64,000 nucleotides of DNA from Methylocystis sp. MJC1. Lineage in GTDB: Bacteria > Pseudomonadota > Alphaproteobacteria > Rhizobiales > Beijerinckiaceae. Below are positions 6,746 through 16,219 of the stretch, piece by piece. The stretch is from assembly GCF_026427715.1 (NCBI RefSeq), contig NZ_CP107558.1, forward strand, positions 3,131,001 to 3,195,000. The letters run 5' to 3'. The position numbers and the translations under genes are program-made. The stretch's first letter is position 1. Each line of letters begins with the position of its first letter. The notes below the pieces were generated by a model. It was given only the letters and a program-made list of their open reading frames with translations. It was not told the origin of the DNA and ran no database searches.

Positions 6746-9415
6746 ATGGCGAACGAACCAAGACCGGCAGGCGGTCGTGCGACCGCATCGGGCATGAGCT
6801 TCCAGGCCGGAGTCGGCGCGTGGTTCGCCGCGCACCTCGCTACGGCGACTCCGCTCGGCATGCGGTTCGGGCTGTCCGCCACCGCGCTGCCCGAAAGGCT
6901 CCAGTTTGAGACCGCACAGTTCCTCGACGACATCAAGATGGACCTGTCCGACGGAAGCTTGATCCTCGTCCAATGCAAGACGCGCCCGGCGATGTCCGCC
7001 GCCAAGGACGGTCCACTCGCCAATACTGTGACCCAGCTGGCATCGTTCCTCCTCACCAAGCGGAAGGAGGGTACCGAGCCTGACCCTATCAAGGTTGCGG
7101 CCGTGCTCGCAGTCACGTCTGACGCGTCAGGCTCGCTCGACGACCTTGAGGAGGCCTGCCGCCACTTCGACCTCGGGGCGAGGTGGGCTGACGCGGTGGG
7201 GCGCGTCGGCGCTAGGCAAGGGTCGGCGCTTCGGGTGTTCGCCCAGTGCGCTTGCGCGGCCTGGGAGTTATTGGAGGGGAGCCTGCCGACCGAGACCGAC
7301 CTTGCGGCGCTCGCGCGCCTACTCCACATCGTGCGTTTCGACGTCAACGACGGCGGAGCCGACCAGCGCGAGGCCGCCAGCTTGATCGGGACCAAGCTGC
7401 TCGGGGACGAGGGTGCCGGCAGCGCTGCACTCGCCTCGCTAGGGCTGGTTGTCGACCGGATGACGCGCACGGGGGCGCCTGCCGATCGCAGGGGCCTCAT
7501 GCAGAGGCTTCGCACTGCCGGGATCGCCGACACCCGCAGCCCGGGTTACGACCAGGATATCCAGCTCCTCGTCTCGAGAACCTCGACCGAGCTGCACCGG
7601 CTCGCACGCCACGCGCGGCTTTCGACCTCCCGAGGCGCACCGATCCCACGCGAGTGCCTTTCCGAGTTGGCCGACGCGATCGATGGTGGCAGCCTCCTCG
7701 TTATTGGCGAGCCAGGCGCAGGCAAGACCGGCATCCTCGTAACCCACGCCGAGCGCCTCGCCCAGGGAAGCGCGCCGCTGGTCCTACTGTCGGTCGACAG
7801 CCTCAGCGGCGTCATGGGCCGCAACATGCTGAGGACCGAGCTCCAGCTCAAGCATGACCTCATCGAGGTGCTGGCGAACTGGCCGGGACGCGAGCCCGGC
7901 GTCCTCATCATCGACGTCCTGGATGCCTCGCGTGGCGGGCCGTCCGAGCTGGTGTTCGCGAACCTGATTCAGGAGGGGCTCCAGCGCCTCGGCGAGCGGT
8001 GGTCAATCGTCGCGTCGATCCGCACGTTCGACCTCAAGAACGGCACGCGTTTTCGCGCCATCATGGAGGGGGAGCCGCCGTCCGCGACCTTCCGGGACGC
8101 CGGCCTCGGCAACGTCCGGCACTTCCTCGTCCCGCGCCTCAGCGCCGACGAAATCGGCTCGCTCGCGCAGTCGGATCCCGAACTCTCGCGACTGGTCGCG
8201 GCGGCCCCGCCCCCGCTGCGGGAGCTTCTGCGTAATGTCTTCAACCTATCGCTCGCGGCGGAGCTCGTCAGCGCGGGCGCAACTGCAGAGAGCATCGCGA
8301 ACATCACGACGCAGTCCGACCTCATCTGGAATTACGAGGACGCTCGGCTCAACACCGACCGCCTCCGCGTCGCCGTCGGCGACACGCTCACTGTGATGGT
8401 CAACAAGCGGCGGATCACGGTGCTTCGTTCGCTAATCCGCAACGAGGCCGTCGGGGACTTGGTGCAGAGCGGAGTGCTCGCGCTGGCCGGCGAGCGCATC
8501 GCCTTCTCCCACCACGTCCTGTTCGACCATGCCGCCAGCCGGTACTATCTTGAGTGGGACGACACGGACGCGCTGACAGCTCAGGTCTCCCGCGATCCCG
8601 CAATCGGTCTGCTGCTCGGTCCCGCACTCCGCTTCGCTGTCGAAAAGGCATGGCGCGAGGGCGGCCTCGGCCATGCCGACACTTGGCGGCTGATCGCGGG
8701 GTTGTGCGCGACCGAGGACATCGATCCCATCATCACGAGCGTTGCGTTACGCACCGCGGCCGAGGGCGTCGCCGGCCCCGAGGACGTCGCCGGCCTCCTC
8801 GACCTCCTGTGTAACCAGAGAAGCTCGCGCGAGCTCGCCACAGCGCTTGAACGGCTCGCGCGCTTCGTCGGTATGCGTGCGGGTGAGCCGGGTGGGCTGC
8901 CGGCCGGTGCGAAGGCAGCCTGGGCGGCCGTCGCGCGCGAAGGCGTTCGCAACCTCGTGGCCGGATGTTCCGACGGCGTGCGCTTCCTGCTGATGACGCT
9001 CGCCGACAAGGGTGACTTCGAAGACGACGAATTCGCGGGCACGTACGGCGAGGCGGCGCGCGGCCTCCTCTCCTTCGCGTGGTCTAAAACCCCCGACATG
9101 CAGGGGCTTGCCAACCAGGCGATCCGCTTCGTGACAGCGAGTTACGCGTCGGACGTACCTAAGTCCCGCGCTCTGCTAACGCAGATCCTCCAGGATCCGC
9201 GCTTCGAGCTCTACGCACACGAGGAGATGCCGTGGCTTGCGGAGGGGGCGGCGACGATCGCCCCAGTCGACCCGGAGTTCGCTTTCGAGATCTACCGCAC
9301 GATGTTCGGCCGCCAGATCTCACAGGACGGCCACTTCGACGAGAGAGCGAGGATACGGCTGGGCCGACCGCCCAGGCGGGTGAAGCCGACGGCGGGGAGT
9401 GGCGCGTATCGCTAG
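6746..9415 (+). CDS. Cap4-like nuclease plus STAND-type NTPase, N-terminal part of a frameshifted gene
   Basis: 889 residues. Residues ~15-80 resemble the DUF4297/Cap4 PD-(D/E)xK nuclease: a GMSFQAG entry, then FLDDIKMDLSDG, with LVQCKTR giving the D...QxK core at about 62 and 76-78. Residues 321-328 are a Walker A loop (GEPGAGKT), and ~386-394 look like Walker B (VLIIDVLDA). The remainder to ~885 is helical and repeat-like. This order (nuclease, P-loop NTPase, helical repeats) is that of STAND-type anti-phage sensors such as Avs proteins. The last ~17 residues after HFDE are probably out of frame: the natural continuation is the next entry, reached if one GA unit in GAGAGAG (9341-9347) is removed. 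Defence is inferred from architecture and island context. Confidence 0.7.
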   Translation: MANEPRPAGGRATASGMSFQAGVGAWFAAHLATATPLGMRFGLSATALPERLQFETAQFLDDIKMDLSDGSLILVQCKTRPAMSAAKDGPLANTVTQLASFLLTKRKEGTEPDPIKVAAVLAVTSDASGSLDDLEEACRHFDLGARWADAVGRVGARQGSALRVFAQCACAAWELLEGSLPTETDLAALARLLHIVRFDVNDGGADQREAASLIGTKLLGDEGAGSAALASLGLVVDRMTRTGAPADRRGLMQRLRTAGIADTRSPGYDQDIQLLVSRTSTELHRLARHARLSTSRGAPIPRECLSELADAIDGGSLLVIGEPGAGKTGILVTHAERLAQGSAPLVLLSVDSLSGVMGRNMLRTELQLKHDLIEVLANWPGREPGVLIIDVLDASRGGPSELVFANLIQEGLQRLGERWSIVASIRTFDLKNGTRFRAIMEGEPPSATFRDAGLGNVRHFLVPRLSADEIGSLAQSDPELSRLVAAAPPPLRELLRNVFNLSLAAELVSAGATAESIANITTQSDLIWNYEDARLNTDRLRVAVGDTLTVMVNKRRITVLRSLIRNEAVGDLVQSGVLALAGERIAFSHHVLFDHAASRYYLEWDDTDALTAQVSRDPAIGLLLGPALRFAVEKAWREGGLGHADTWRLIAGLCATEDIDPIITSVALRTAAEGVAGPEDVAGLLDLLCNQRSSRELATALERLARFVGMRAGEPGGLPAGAKAAWAAVAREGVRNLVAGCSDGVRFLLMTLADKGDFEDDEFAGTYGEAARGLLSFAWSKTPDMQGLANQAIRFVTASYASDVPKSRALLTQILQDPRFELYAHEEMPWLAEGAATIAPVDPEFAFEIYRTMFGRQISQDGHFDERARIRLGRPPRRVKPTAGSGAYR

Positions 9416-11127
9416 CCGCCCGCATTCTATCCACCGTACCCGACGAGGCACTCGCCACGGCATCAGGGCGTGAGGTGAAGGCCCGCCTAGGCTCGGAGGG
9501 CAGGCTCGTCGGAAACCGACCCTTCGTGTCGTTCGAGTTCGGCACTGGCGAGAACTACGACATTGTCGACAGCCTGCTGCGGCACGAGGGCGCGGATCTC
9601 TCGAAAGGCCGCGACAAGGCGGTCCGAGAATCGACGCGCAAGCTTGAGGCTATGCTGCACGAGTTGACAGGCGAGTGCGACGCCGCGCAGGTCGGCCAGC
9701 TCTGGACGGCGGCAAGGAACGTGCTCGCCATCTTGGACGACGCCTCGGACGGAACGGCTCACGCACAGGTGCAGCAGGCCAGCTGGGGCGCGGTCGGCAA
9801 CGCCGTCGAGAAGATCGCCGAGGCCAGGGCTTATGCGCCGGATGTCGCCGACCATCCCCGGCTCGACGAAATCACCGCGTTGGTCGACCGGCTCTCGGCG
9901 AACCCCTACCCCGAGCCGAGTTCCGGCCTGGACGACGACGACTTACTGGGATGGGGCAACTGGGACGTGCGCGTCTATGCCGCGTCGGCGCTGATAGACC
10001 TGTGCCGCCGGTTCGGCGACCGCGACCCGTCACTGATCGACCGCCTTGAGGGGCTGGCGTTCGACCCGGTACCTACGGTCCGCCTCCAGATTGCCCAGTC
10101 GCTCAACGCGCTGTGGGACGTGGCCCGCCCGAAGATGTGGGAGCTTGCGACGAGGATCGGCCGCGAGGAGCCCCACCTTGGGGTGCTCGGTTTCTTTGTT
10201 GGCGGTCCCCTCAGGCGGATATCCGAGCCCGAGCCCGAACGCGCCGAGGCGATCGCCGACGAGATCCTGAAGCGCCTACCGCGCAAGAACGGCGAGAAGA
10301 CCGAGCGCGCCCGCGAGCCCGCCGCCGAGCCCATCGCGGGGCTCGCGGCCCGCCTTTGGATCGGCCGGGGCCGATCCGCCGCGCGCGGCTGGATCGATGA
10401 ATGGATGTTCGACCTCGTTAGCGGCGAACCCTATCTCTGGCCACTCATCTCGACGATCCGGACCGGGCTGTTCGAGACGTACGTTCGTCCCGACGACGAG
10501 ACCTCCGTCGGCATCCAGCTGCGCTCCAAGGAGCTCGCCGACCAGTTAGCCCAGATCGCGAGCGAGCTGATGCGGGAGAGCCTGAACCAGGTCCAGAGCG
10601 AGGATGCGACACTTGAGGACCGCGCCAGGGCCGAGACCCGTTACCAAGTCGCCGCGACGCTGCTCGACCACGTCTCGAACCAGCTCTACTTCGGATCCGG
10701 CGTGTTCCGCCATGGCGGGAGCAACCCCGGGGAGGACATCCCGGGTCTCATTGACGGCAAGGCCAAGAAGGCCTTCCTCGACGCCTACTCGGACACGCTC
10801 GACGTGATTGGCCACTCAGGCACCGCGCACACCTTGCACCATCTCGTCGAACTTTACGAATACCTAGCCGACGCCGCGCCCGAGATGGTGTTCGACCGGG
10901 TAGCTGAGCTTCTCGTCGGCCCCGCCCAGCGCGAGTGGTACCAATTTGAGAGCCTTGGGTCGGACGCGCTTGTCCGCTTGGTCCGCCGCTACCTCGCCGA
11001 CCACCGCGAGGTGTTTGAGAACACGGCACGGCGCGGCCGCTTGGTGGCCGTTCTCGAACTCTTCTCGGGCGCGGGCTGGCCCGAGGCGCTAAAGCTCCTC
11101 TACGAGTTGCCGGACCTGCTGCGTTGA
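9343..11127 (+). CDS. C-terminal helical-repeat part of the frameshifted STAND NTPase
   Basis: Continuation, in the -1 frame, of the gene starting at 6746. About 594 residues remain open to the TGA at 11125-11127, with no well-placed ATG near its beginning; ATG 9232 lies in the shadow of the upstream frame. The content is helical and repeat-like (YAASALIDLCRRFGDRDPSLIDRL, PTVRLQIAQSLNALWD: HEAT/ARM style) and fits a target-recognition C-terminus. Joined, the protein would be about 1460 residues, in the range of Avs-type sensors. Either the gene is disrupted, the frame is recovered by slippage at the GA repeat, or the sequence has an error. Its stop overlaps the next start. Confidence 0.6.
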   Translation, partial: ESEDTAGPTAQAGEADGGEWRVSLAARILSTVPDEALATASGREVKARLGSEGRLVGNRPFVSFEFGTGENYDIVDSLLRHEGADLSKGRDKAVRESTRKLEAMLHELTGECDAAQVGQLWTAARNVLAILDDASDGTAHAQVQQASWGAVGNAVEKIAEARAYAPDVADHPRLDEITALVDRLSANPYPEPSSGLDDDDLLGWGNWDVRVYAASALIDLCRRFGDRDPSLIDRLEGLAFDPVPTVRLQIAQSLNALWDVARPKMWELATRIGREEPHLGVLGFFVGGPLRRISEPEPERAEAIADEILKRLPRKNGEKTERAREPAAEPIAGLAARLWIGRGRSAARGWIDEWMFDLVSGEPYLWPLISTIRTGLFETYVRPDDETSVGIQLRSKELADQLAQIASELMRESLNQVQSEDATLEDRARAETRYQVAATLLDHVSNQLYFGSGVFRHGGSNPGEDIPGLIDGKAKKAFLDAYSDTLDVIGHSGTAHTLHHLVELYEYLADAAPEMVFDRVAELLVGPAQREWYQFESLGSDALVRLVRRYLADHREVFENTARRGRLVAVLELFSGAGWPEALKLLYELPDLLR

Positions 11128-12518
11128 GCCACCGCGCCGACCCGATGGTGTTCGACGCGCGGCTGCGCAGGATCATCGACGACTTCCGCAGGAACGAGAA
11201 GCGCATCCGCGACGAATACGCGCGCGGACCCGAGACCTCGCACGTTCCGAAGGAGATGACCGAGCGGGCGACGAGGCGCTTCCTCGTCGACGAGTTCCTG
11301 CGCGCCCTCGACTGGGACCCAGGCGACCCGGCGAAGACCGCTGAGGAGGCGCGCACTTGGCATCCCTCCGGCGATTGGCTGTTCCTAGACTATCTCGGTA
11401 TCGATCCGCAGAGCCAAACGCCCACCGTAATCTTTGAGGCCAAGAAGTTCGACGTCGAGCCGCCCCACGCGGCGCGCGCCGAGAGACCGACGTCGCGGGA
11501 GATGCCCGCACTGATTGCGGACGCGATAGACGCCCTGCGGCTTAGCGACGCAACTTCCACACTGCTCGTAGAGTGGGCGGACTATCTCGGCGCGATGCAC
11601 CGCTATCTACAGTCGATGGATAGCAAGGGACGAGCAAGCCTCCAGCGCGCGGTTATCTCGTCCGGTGGCTGGATGATAGTCTTCGAGAACCCATGCGCGA
11701 CCTTTCTCGGGGACAATCCGTCCGAGCCCGAGCTGATCCACTGCTTCGTCGGCTTCGACGAGATCCAAGACGGCAGCTACGACATCTTCGAGTTGCTCCA
11801 CCGCGAGCGACTCGTAGACACACTTCCACCGGCGCTCGATGTCACCGAGGCGCTTGAGCACATCCGGGTTGATCGGATCGAACGCTGGTTTCGGGGGGTG
11901 GTCGTCGCGACCTCGGGATCCTCCGGCACGCGTCGGGCGAGCTATCCAACGCGGGCCATCTACCCCGCGCTGATCGTCCGCAGCGGCATCCGGTCGTTCG
12001 CCATCGCGGACCTCAATGGGAAGAGACCGGTCGAGGAGCCTCGCTCGGAGGACAGCATCGCCGGTTTCCTGGAGGCGCTCGACCGGGCCGGGACCCGGCT
12101 TGAGAAGCAGGTCGCCGCCCTGTTCGGCATTGCAATCGAACCGTCGCTGCTCGAAGATTTCCCCGGCTTCACTCAAGCGCGCCGGACCACCGATCCGCTA
12201 CGCGGACCGTTCGAGCCGACTCCTGGCTCGACCACAGATATGGCACCGGCCAAGCCCGCGTTGAAGGCGTTTACGAACGTGTCGGACGTGACGATGCGAG
12301 AATTCGTGGTCGTCGTCGGCACCGACCGCTTTTACAAGACGGATCGGCAGCATGGGCCCGAGTGCCCTTACCACTACTGGAAGGCGGCGCGCGCGGACGC
12401 ATTCGCCGAGGTTTCCCCTCACGAAGGCTTCACAACCGATTCGTTCACCGAGGACGGCCAAGACCGTCACTGCGCGCACGCGGGAATGCTGGGTATTCGC
12501 GCCGACTTTGGTGGTTGA
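11124..12518 (+). CDS. HsdR_N-like PD-(D/E)xK nuclease protein coupled to the STAND gene
   Basis: About 464 residues. A TTG at 11124 overlaps the preceding TGA (TTGA), and an ATG lies at 11145; either start keeps tight coupling. Residues ~50-110 resemble the type I restriction R-subunit N-terminal nuclease: VDEFLRALDWD, then WLFLDYLG with Asp near 89, and VIFEAKKFD giving E-x-K at 105-107. The middle is mixed alpha/beta. The last ~90 residues contain Cys/His pairs (HGPECPYHYW, DRHCAHAG) that might bind metal. The IS5-type transposase begins 18 bp after the stop, so the native C-terminus may be altered. I infer a second effector or partner of the upstream sensor; I do not recognise a named system. 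Confidence 0.6.
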   Translation: MSHRADPMVFDARLRRIIDDFRRNEKRIRDEYARGPETSHVPKEMTERATRRFLVDEFLRALDWDPGDPAKTAEEARTWHPSGDWLFLDYLGIDPQSQTPTVIFEAKKFDVEPPHAARAERPTSREMPALIADAIDALRLSDATSTLLVEWADYLGAMHRYLQSMDSKGRASLQRAVISSGGWMIVFENPCATFLGDNPSEPELIHCFVGFDEIQDGSYDIFELLHRERLVDTLPPALDVTEALEHIRVDRIERWFRGVVVATSGSSGTRRASYPTRAIYPALIVRSGIRSFAIADLNGKRPVEEPRSEDSIAGFLEALDRAGTRLEKQVAALFGIAIEPSLLEDFPGFTQARRTTDPLRGPFEPTPGSTTDMAPAKPALKAFTNVSDVTMREFVVVVGTDRFYKTDRQHGPECPYHYWKAARADAFAEVSPHEGFTTDSFTEDGQDRHCAHAGMLGIRADFGG

Positions 12519-12536
12519 TTGTCTTAAAGGAATCGG

Positions 12537-13349
12537 ATGTCTCCGGTTCGCAAACCGTATCCGTCTGATGTCAGCGACGAAGAATGGTCCCTGGTTGCGC
12601 CGTATCTGACGCTGATGGACGAGGGCGCTCCGCAACGTCAGCATTTGCTTCGTGAGCTTTTCAACGGCCTGCGCTACGTTCTGCGTTACGGCATAGCATG
12701 GCGCGCCATGCCCAACGATCTGCCGCCCTGGTCCGCAGTGTATCAGCAATCGCAGCGCTGGCTGGCGGCGGGCGTGTTCGAAGAGCTTGCGCAGGACCTG
12801 CGCGCCTTGTTGCGCGTCGCCTCCGGTCGCGCCGAGGAGCCAACCGCGGCGATCATCGACAGCCGCACGCTGCGCTCTACGCCGGAAAGCGGTCCACGGG
12901 CCGGCTATGACGGCGCCAAGCGCAAGCGCGGCTCCAAGCTGCTCATGGCGGTCGACACGCTGGGGCACTTGCTGGCGCTGCACGTTACGCCGGCGAATGT
13001 CGACGACCGCGCCGAGATCGGCAAGCTCGCCGCCGCTGTGCAGGACGCCACCGGCGAGAGCGTCGAGCTTATTTATGTCGATCAAGGTTATACCGGCGAG
13101 AAAGCCGCCGAGGCGGCCAAAGCGCAGGGCGTCGAACTCTGCGTGGTCAAACTCTCCGAAGCGAAAAAAGGCTTCGTGCTGTTGCCCAAACGCTGGGTTG
13201 TCGAACGATCCTTCGCTTGGGCGACCCGATGCAAGCGGCTGGTCAAAGACTACGAACGCTACGCCGACACACTCGCTGGCCTCCACGTCGTCGCTTTCGC
13301 CTGCCTCATGCTCAAACGCGCAGCCGACTTCATAATACAGAGTACATAA
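12537..13349 (+). mobile_element. IS5 family transposase (single ORF)
   Basis: 270-residue DDE transposase, apparently full length: DEEWSLVAPYL at the N-terminus, IIDSRTLRSTPESG with the first catalytic Asp, KLLMAVDTLGHLLAL, IYVDQGYTGE with the second Asp, and the terminal RWVVERSFAWATRCKRLVKDYER block with the catalytic Glu. It belongs to the IS5 group with one uninterrupted frame. I could not identify convincing terminal inverted repeats or a target duplication by eye; the left end must lie within or just after the nuclease gene and the right end near 13350-13380. It separates the candidate defence operon from decayed genes. Confidence 0.88.
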
Positions 13350-13355
13350 CACCCT

Positions 13356-13918
13356 CTAGGTCTCGATTATCTCGATATCTTCTTTTTGCAGCTTCATATT
13401 CTTAACTCTCTTAGCCGTAACAGCAATCTTTTTGTGTAACGTATACGTCCTGACGCCAGTTAATGAGACGTCAATGACTTCCAATTTTGCCAAGTTGACT
13501 AGATGATCCAGTCGTTCAATTCTCGTGGCGCGCAAATTCAGACTAGTCAATTTAACCAATCGCTCCAGAACGCGCGGTTGCGCGAATTCTGTAGCTGCAA
13601 ATTCAGCGAATGAAGCGAGAGAAGGTTTTCGAGGCACTAAAAACGGACGGTGAGGTTGCAGACAATCTTAAACGGCCGAGGCTCCGCAATGTCGGGAGCA
13701 TTAATATGCCGGACAATTTTTGTACCGTGGAAATTCAGATGCTCAATCATTGCATTCGCCTGAAGTGAGGTAATATGTGAGATGGGCGAACGATGGAGCA
13801 CCAACTCCATCAGCGAAGGTAGATCCTTCACGGATGGCAAATCAGTTATTTTGGTCCCACGCAAGACCAACTTATTCAGGACCTGTAACTCGTCAATACT
13901 TGAGCAGCCGGCGAGCAT
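13356..13918 (-). pseudogene. leucine-rich-repeat protein remnant
   Basis: Two consecutive minus-strand frames, 13637-13918 and 13356-13637, each encode LRR units (LNKLVLRGTKITDLPSVKDL, LVKLTSLNLRATRIERLDHL) with a roughly 22-23 residue period. The first frame stops where the second starts (TAG at 13637-13639 overlapping a GTG), which suggests one LRR gene broken by a frameshift. The 5' side ends abruptly against the IS21 remnant at 13919 and the 3' side against the IS5 element. The sequence is AT-rich compared with its surroundings. It is probably non-functional. Confidence 0.55.
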
Positions 13919-14258
13919 GCCACGGTGCCCTGAGGGACGGCGCGCCGTTCAAGGACTGGGTGTTGCCGTCGGCCATGGAAAAGATCCGCCGCAAGCTCGC
14001 GGGGGATGCTGACGGCGATCCGCAAATGGTGAAAATCCTCGCTGCCGTTCTCGACGACGGGCTGCCGGCGGTCGAATCCGCCTGCGCGGGGGCCATGGAT
14101 CAGGGCGTCCATTCCGCCGACGTCTCATTCGCAACATTTTGGCGCACCGCCGCGATCCCGGGCCGCCGCTGACCATCCTGACGCCGGACGCCCTGAAGCT
14201 CCAGCATGCCCCTTTCGCCGATTGCGCAAGATACGGCCAAACTGAGGAGTTCGGGCTG
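13919..14258 (+). pseudogene. istA: IS21 family istA, 3' fragment
   Basis: Carries the C-terminal end of an IstA transposase: HGALRDGAPFKDWVLP, then MVKILAAVLDDGLPAVESAC, in one frame up to about 14170. The continuation DPGPPLTILTPDALKLQHAP lies in another frame. The catalytic domain is absent. The left boundary interrupts the LRR gene. It is directly followed by a degraded istB, the normal gene order of IS21. Confidence 0.75.
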
Positions 14259-15053
14259 ATGATGGAACGCACGCAATCTTCGATCTCATGGCAGAACTCA
14301 AACTCTATGGCATGAGGAGCGCCTACGACGAGGTGATGCTGCGGGCGTCAAGCGGCAGCATGAGCCGCCGTAGATCGTGGGCGACCTTCTCAAGGCTGAA
14401 ATCGCCGAAAAGCACGCCCGCTCGATCAAATATCAAATGACGATCACCAAGCTTCCCTTGGCGAAGGACATCGACGACTTCGACTTCGACGGGGCGAGCG
14501 TCAACGAAACCTTGGTGCGCGATCTCGTCAGCGGTGCCTTCGTCAGTCAGCAGCTCGCAGGCGGCACGGGAACCAGCAAGACGCATCCCGCCATCGCCAT
14601 TGCCAGAAGCTGCATTCGCGCCGGCCTGCGCGGGCGCTTCTCTTCAATACGGTTGATCTCGTCAATCGCCTCGAGGCGGAGACGCGTGCCGGACGCCAGG
14701 GGCGCATGGCTGATTATCTCAGGCGGATGGACTTCGTCATTCTGGACGAACTTGACTGTCTGCCCTTCGCACAGGCCGGCGGGCAACTGCTCTTCCATCT
14801 CGTCAGCCGGCTTTATGATTGCACCTCGGTGATCGTCACCACCAATCTCGCCTTTGGCGAATGGCCCAGCGTTTTCGTCGACCCCAAGATGACGACCGCG
14901 CTGCTCGACCGCCTAACCCATCACTGCGACATCGTCGAAACCGGCAACGAAAGCTGGCGCTTCAAAAACCGCCTGAGGCGACGCCCCGGCAGGCCGCTGC
15001 CGTTAACGGCGGAACGCCGGTCGGGCTACGCCCTCCCTCCGTCACGCCGATAA
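14259..15053 (+). pseudogene. istB: IS21 family istB, degraded
   Basis: Fragments of the IstB AAA+ helper are spread over several frames: DLMAELKLYGM (about 14282), then [19 protein letters not shown] and [12 protein letters not shown], then [30 protein letters not shown] and [13 protein letters not shown] to about 14970. The Walker A region has lost residues and reads GGTGTSKTH, with Ser replacing Gly before Lys-Thr. At least two frameshifts are needed to connect the pieces. IS21-type end sequence (AAAGGGGTCCCTTTT) is visible near 15069-15083. Confidence 0.8.
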
Positions 15054-15131
15054 CGGCAAACCCGCATCGCAAAGGGGTCCCTTTTCGGCGCACCCCACTT
15101 CAATGCTGATTGACTGGCGGACGCATTCGGC

Positions 15132-15360
15132 GTGGCCATTCTCTGCGGCCACGAGCAGTGGGAAGCCGCCTTGCCTACCGTAGCGGTGCCCCTGGGCTTG
15201 GCCGCCACACAAAATAGCCTTGGCAATGCGCTTCGAGCGCTAGGTTGGCGGAACAGCGGAACCCAGAAGTTCGAGGAGGCGATCGCCGCATACCGCGCAG
15301 CGCTCGAGAAATACAAGCGCGTTGCGTTCCTCTCGAATGGGCCATGCGCTGCCAGTTCGG
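15132..15360 (+). pseudogene. tetratricopeptide-repeat gene fragment
   Basis: Contains about 1.5 TPR units of the nephrocystin/CHAT-associated type: ATQNSLGNALRALG, then EEAIAAYRAALEKY. The next expected unit (VPLEWAMR) appears one frame away near 15330-15350, so the repeat is frameshifted. The remainder of the open frame has no TPR character. It is probably a scrap of a large TPR-CHAT or signalling gene broken by the IS21 insertion. Confidence 0.5.
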
Positions 15361-16219
15361 CGGCCGGGAACAGGCCTCCGGCCAAACCCGTTAAAGCCCT
15401 GTCAGCAACGAAAGTCAGGGTGCCAACTTTGCTTGTCAGGAGTGTCAGGGCGGGATTTTCACACTCCAACTCGCGCCCAGTCGCGCCTTTTACGGCCGTG
15501 GAGCCGCAAAGCGCCGGGAAGGACCCGTAGATGTCAACCGGCCTGTCTACTCGCTTGCACGGGGAACCGCCGCGAGGGTGCCCCTGCTGGGGGAACGGAC
15601 TATTCCATACGGCGTCCGTTGTTAGAGCTCTCGCAGAGAAGCCAAACGCAAAAACGCCCCTGCCCAGTCTCTCTATTTCCCTCGGCTTAGAAACGACGAT
15701 AGATGGACCGCTCTGCGCCAGTGCCAATCGCATCGTCCGCTCTCGAGAATCTTATCGACGGTCATTAGAGAGGTTGTTGGCACACCTGCCATCCCTCTTC
15801 TTCAAGACAAAGAGAGGTATGACAGCCTTAGTGCCCTGATTTTGTGAGCGGTGCCAAGCCTGGCATAGTCAGCATACCTATTTTAGCGATTTTGGATTTT
15901 CGTCTCACAAGCTCGGAGACGGCCATCTCATGCACGCATGCGCGAGAAAAAGGTATCTCAGGTTTGACGGGTATGACGTCCATTGGAGCTTCTAAAGACT
16001 CCGCTGGCATACCTAATTGTTGGAGGTATGGCCGCTATGCCTACCCTTGTACGTGTTTAGCCAATACCCACACATTTGTGGGCGCGCGCAGATAGTGCAG
16101 AAGTGGGTGGACGGGATCGTGCAGCAACGAGACTAAAACGGTCGGAACGCAAGTCCGCGCGCAGCTAGGCTGCGCACGGAGTTAAGTAAAAAAACAGAGG
16201 TGGATATTACGGGCGGTCG
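15361..16219. other. gene-free stretch inside the island
   Basis: No convincing gene in about 860 bp. Short frames exist (for example 15844-16095 plus) but lack ribosome sites and family resemblance. The first half holds IS-like debris; the second half holds the AGGTATG repeat cluster described separately and a GCGCAGCTAGGCTGCGC hairpin near 16160-16176. Confidence 0.4.
15815..16030. repeat. cluster of AGGTATG motifs, iteron-like
   Basis: Six near-identical heptamers in about 215 bp: AGGTATG at 15815, CATACCT at 15873, AGGTATC at 15951, GGGTATG at 15969, CATACCT at 16008 and AGGTATG at 16024, on both strands with uneven spacing. They lie just beyond the 3' end of the island's replicative helicase gene. 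Satellites such as P4 keep origin repeats near the primase gene, so an origin or regulator-binding cluster is plausible. It is unproven. Confidence 0.4.

Noticed and set aside
15844..16095. 83-codon plus-strand frame across the AGGTATG cluster
   Set aside because: No ribosome site or recognisable sequence; repeat motifs explain the region better.
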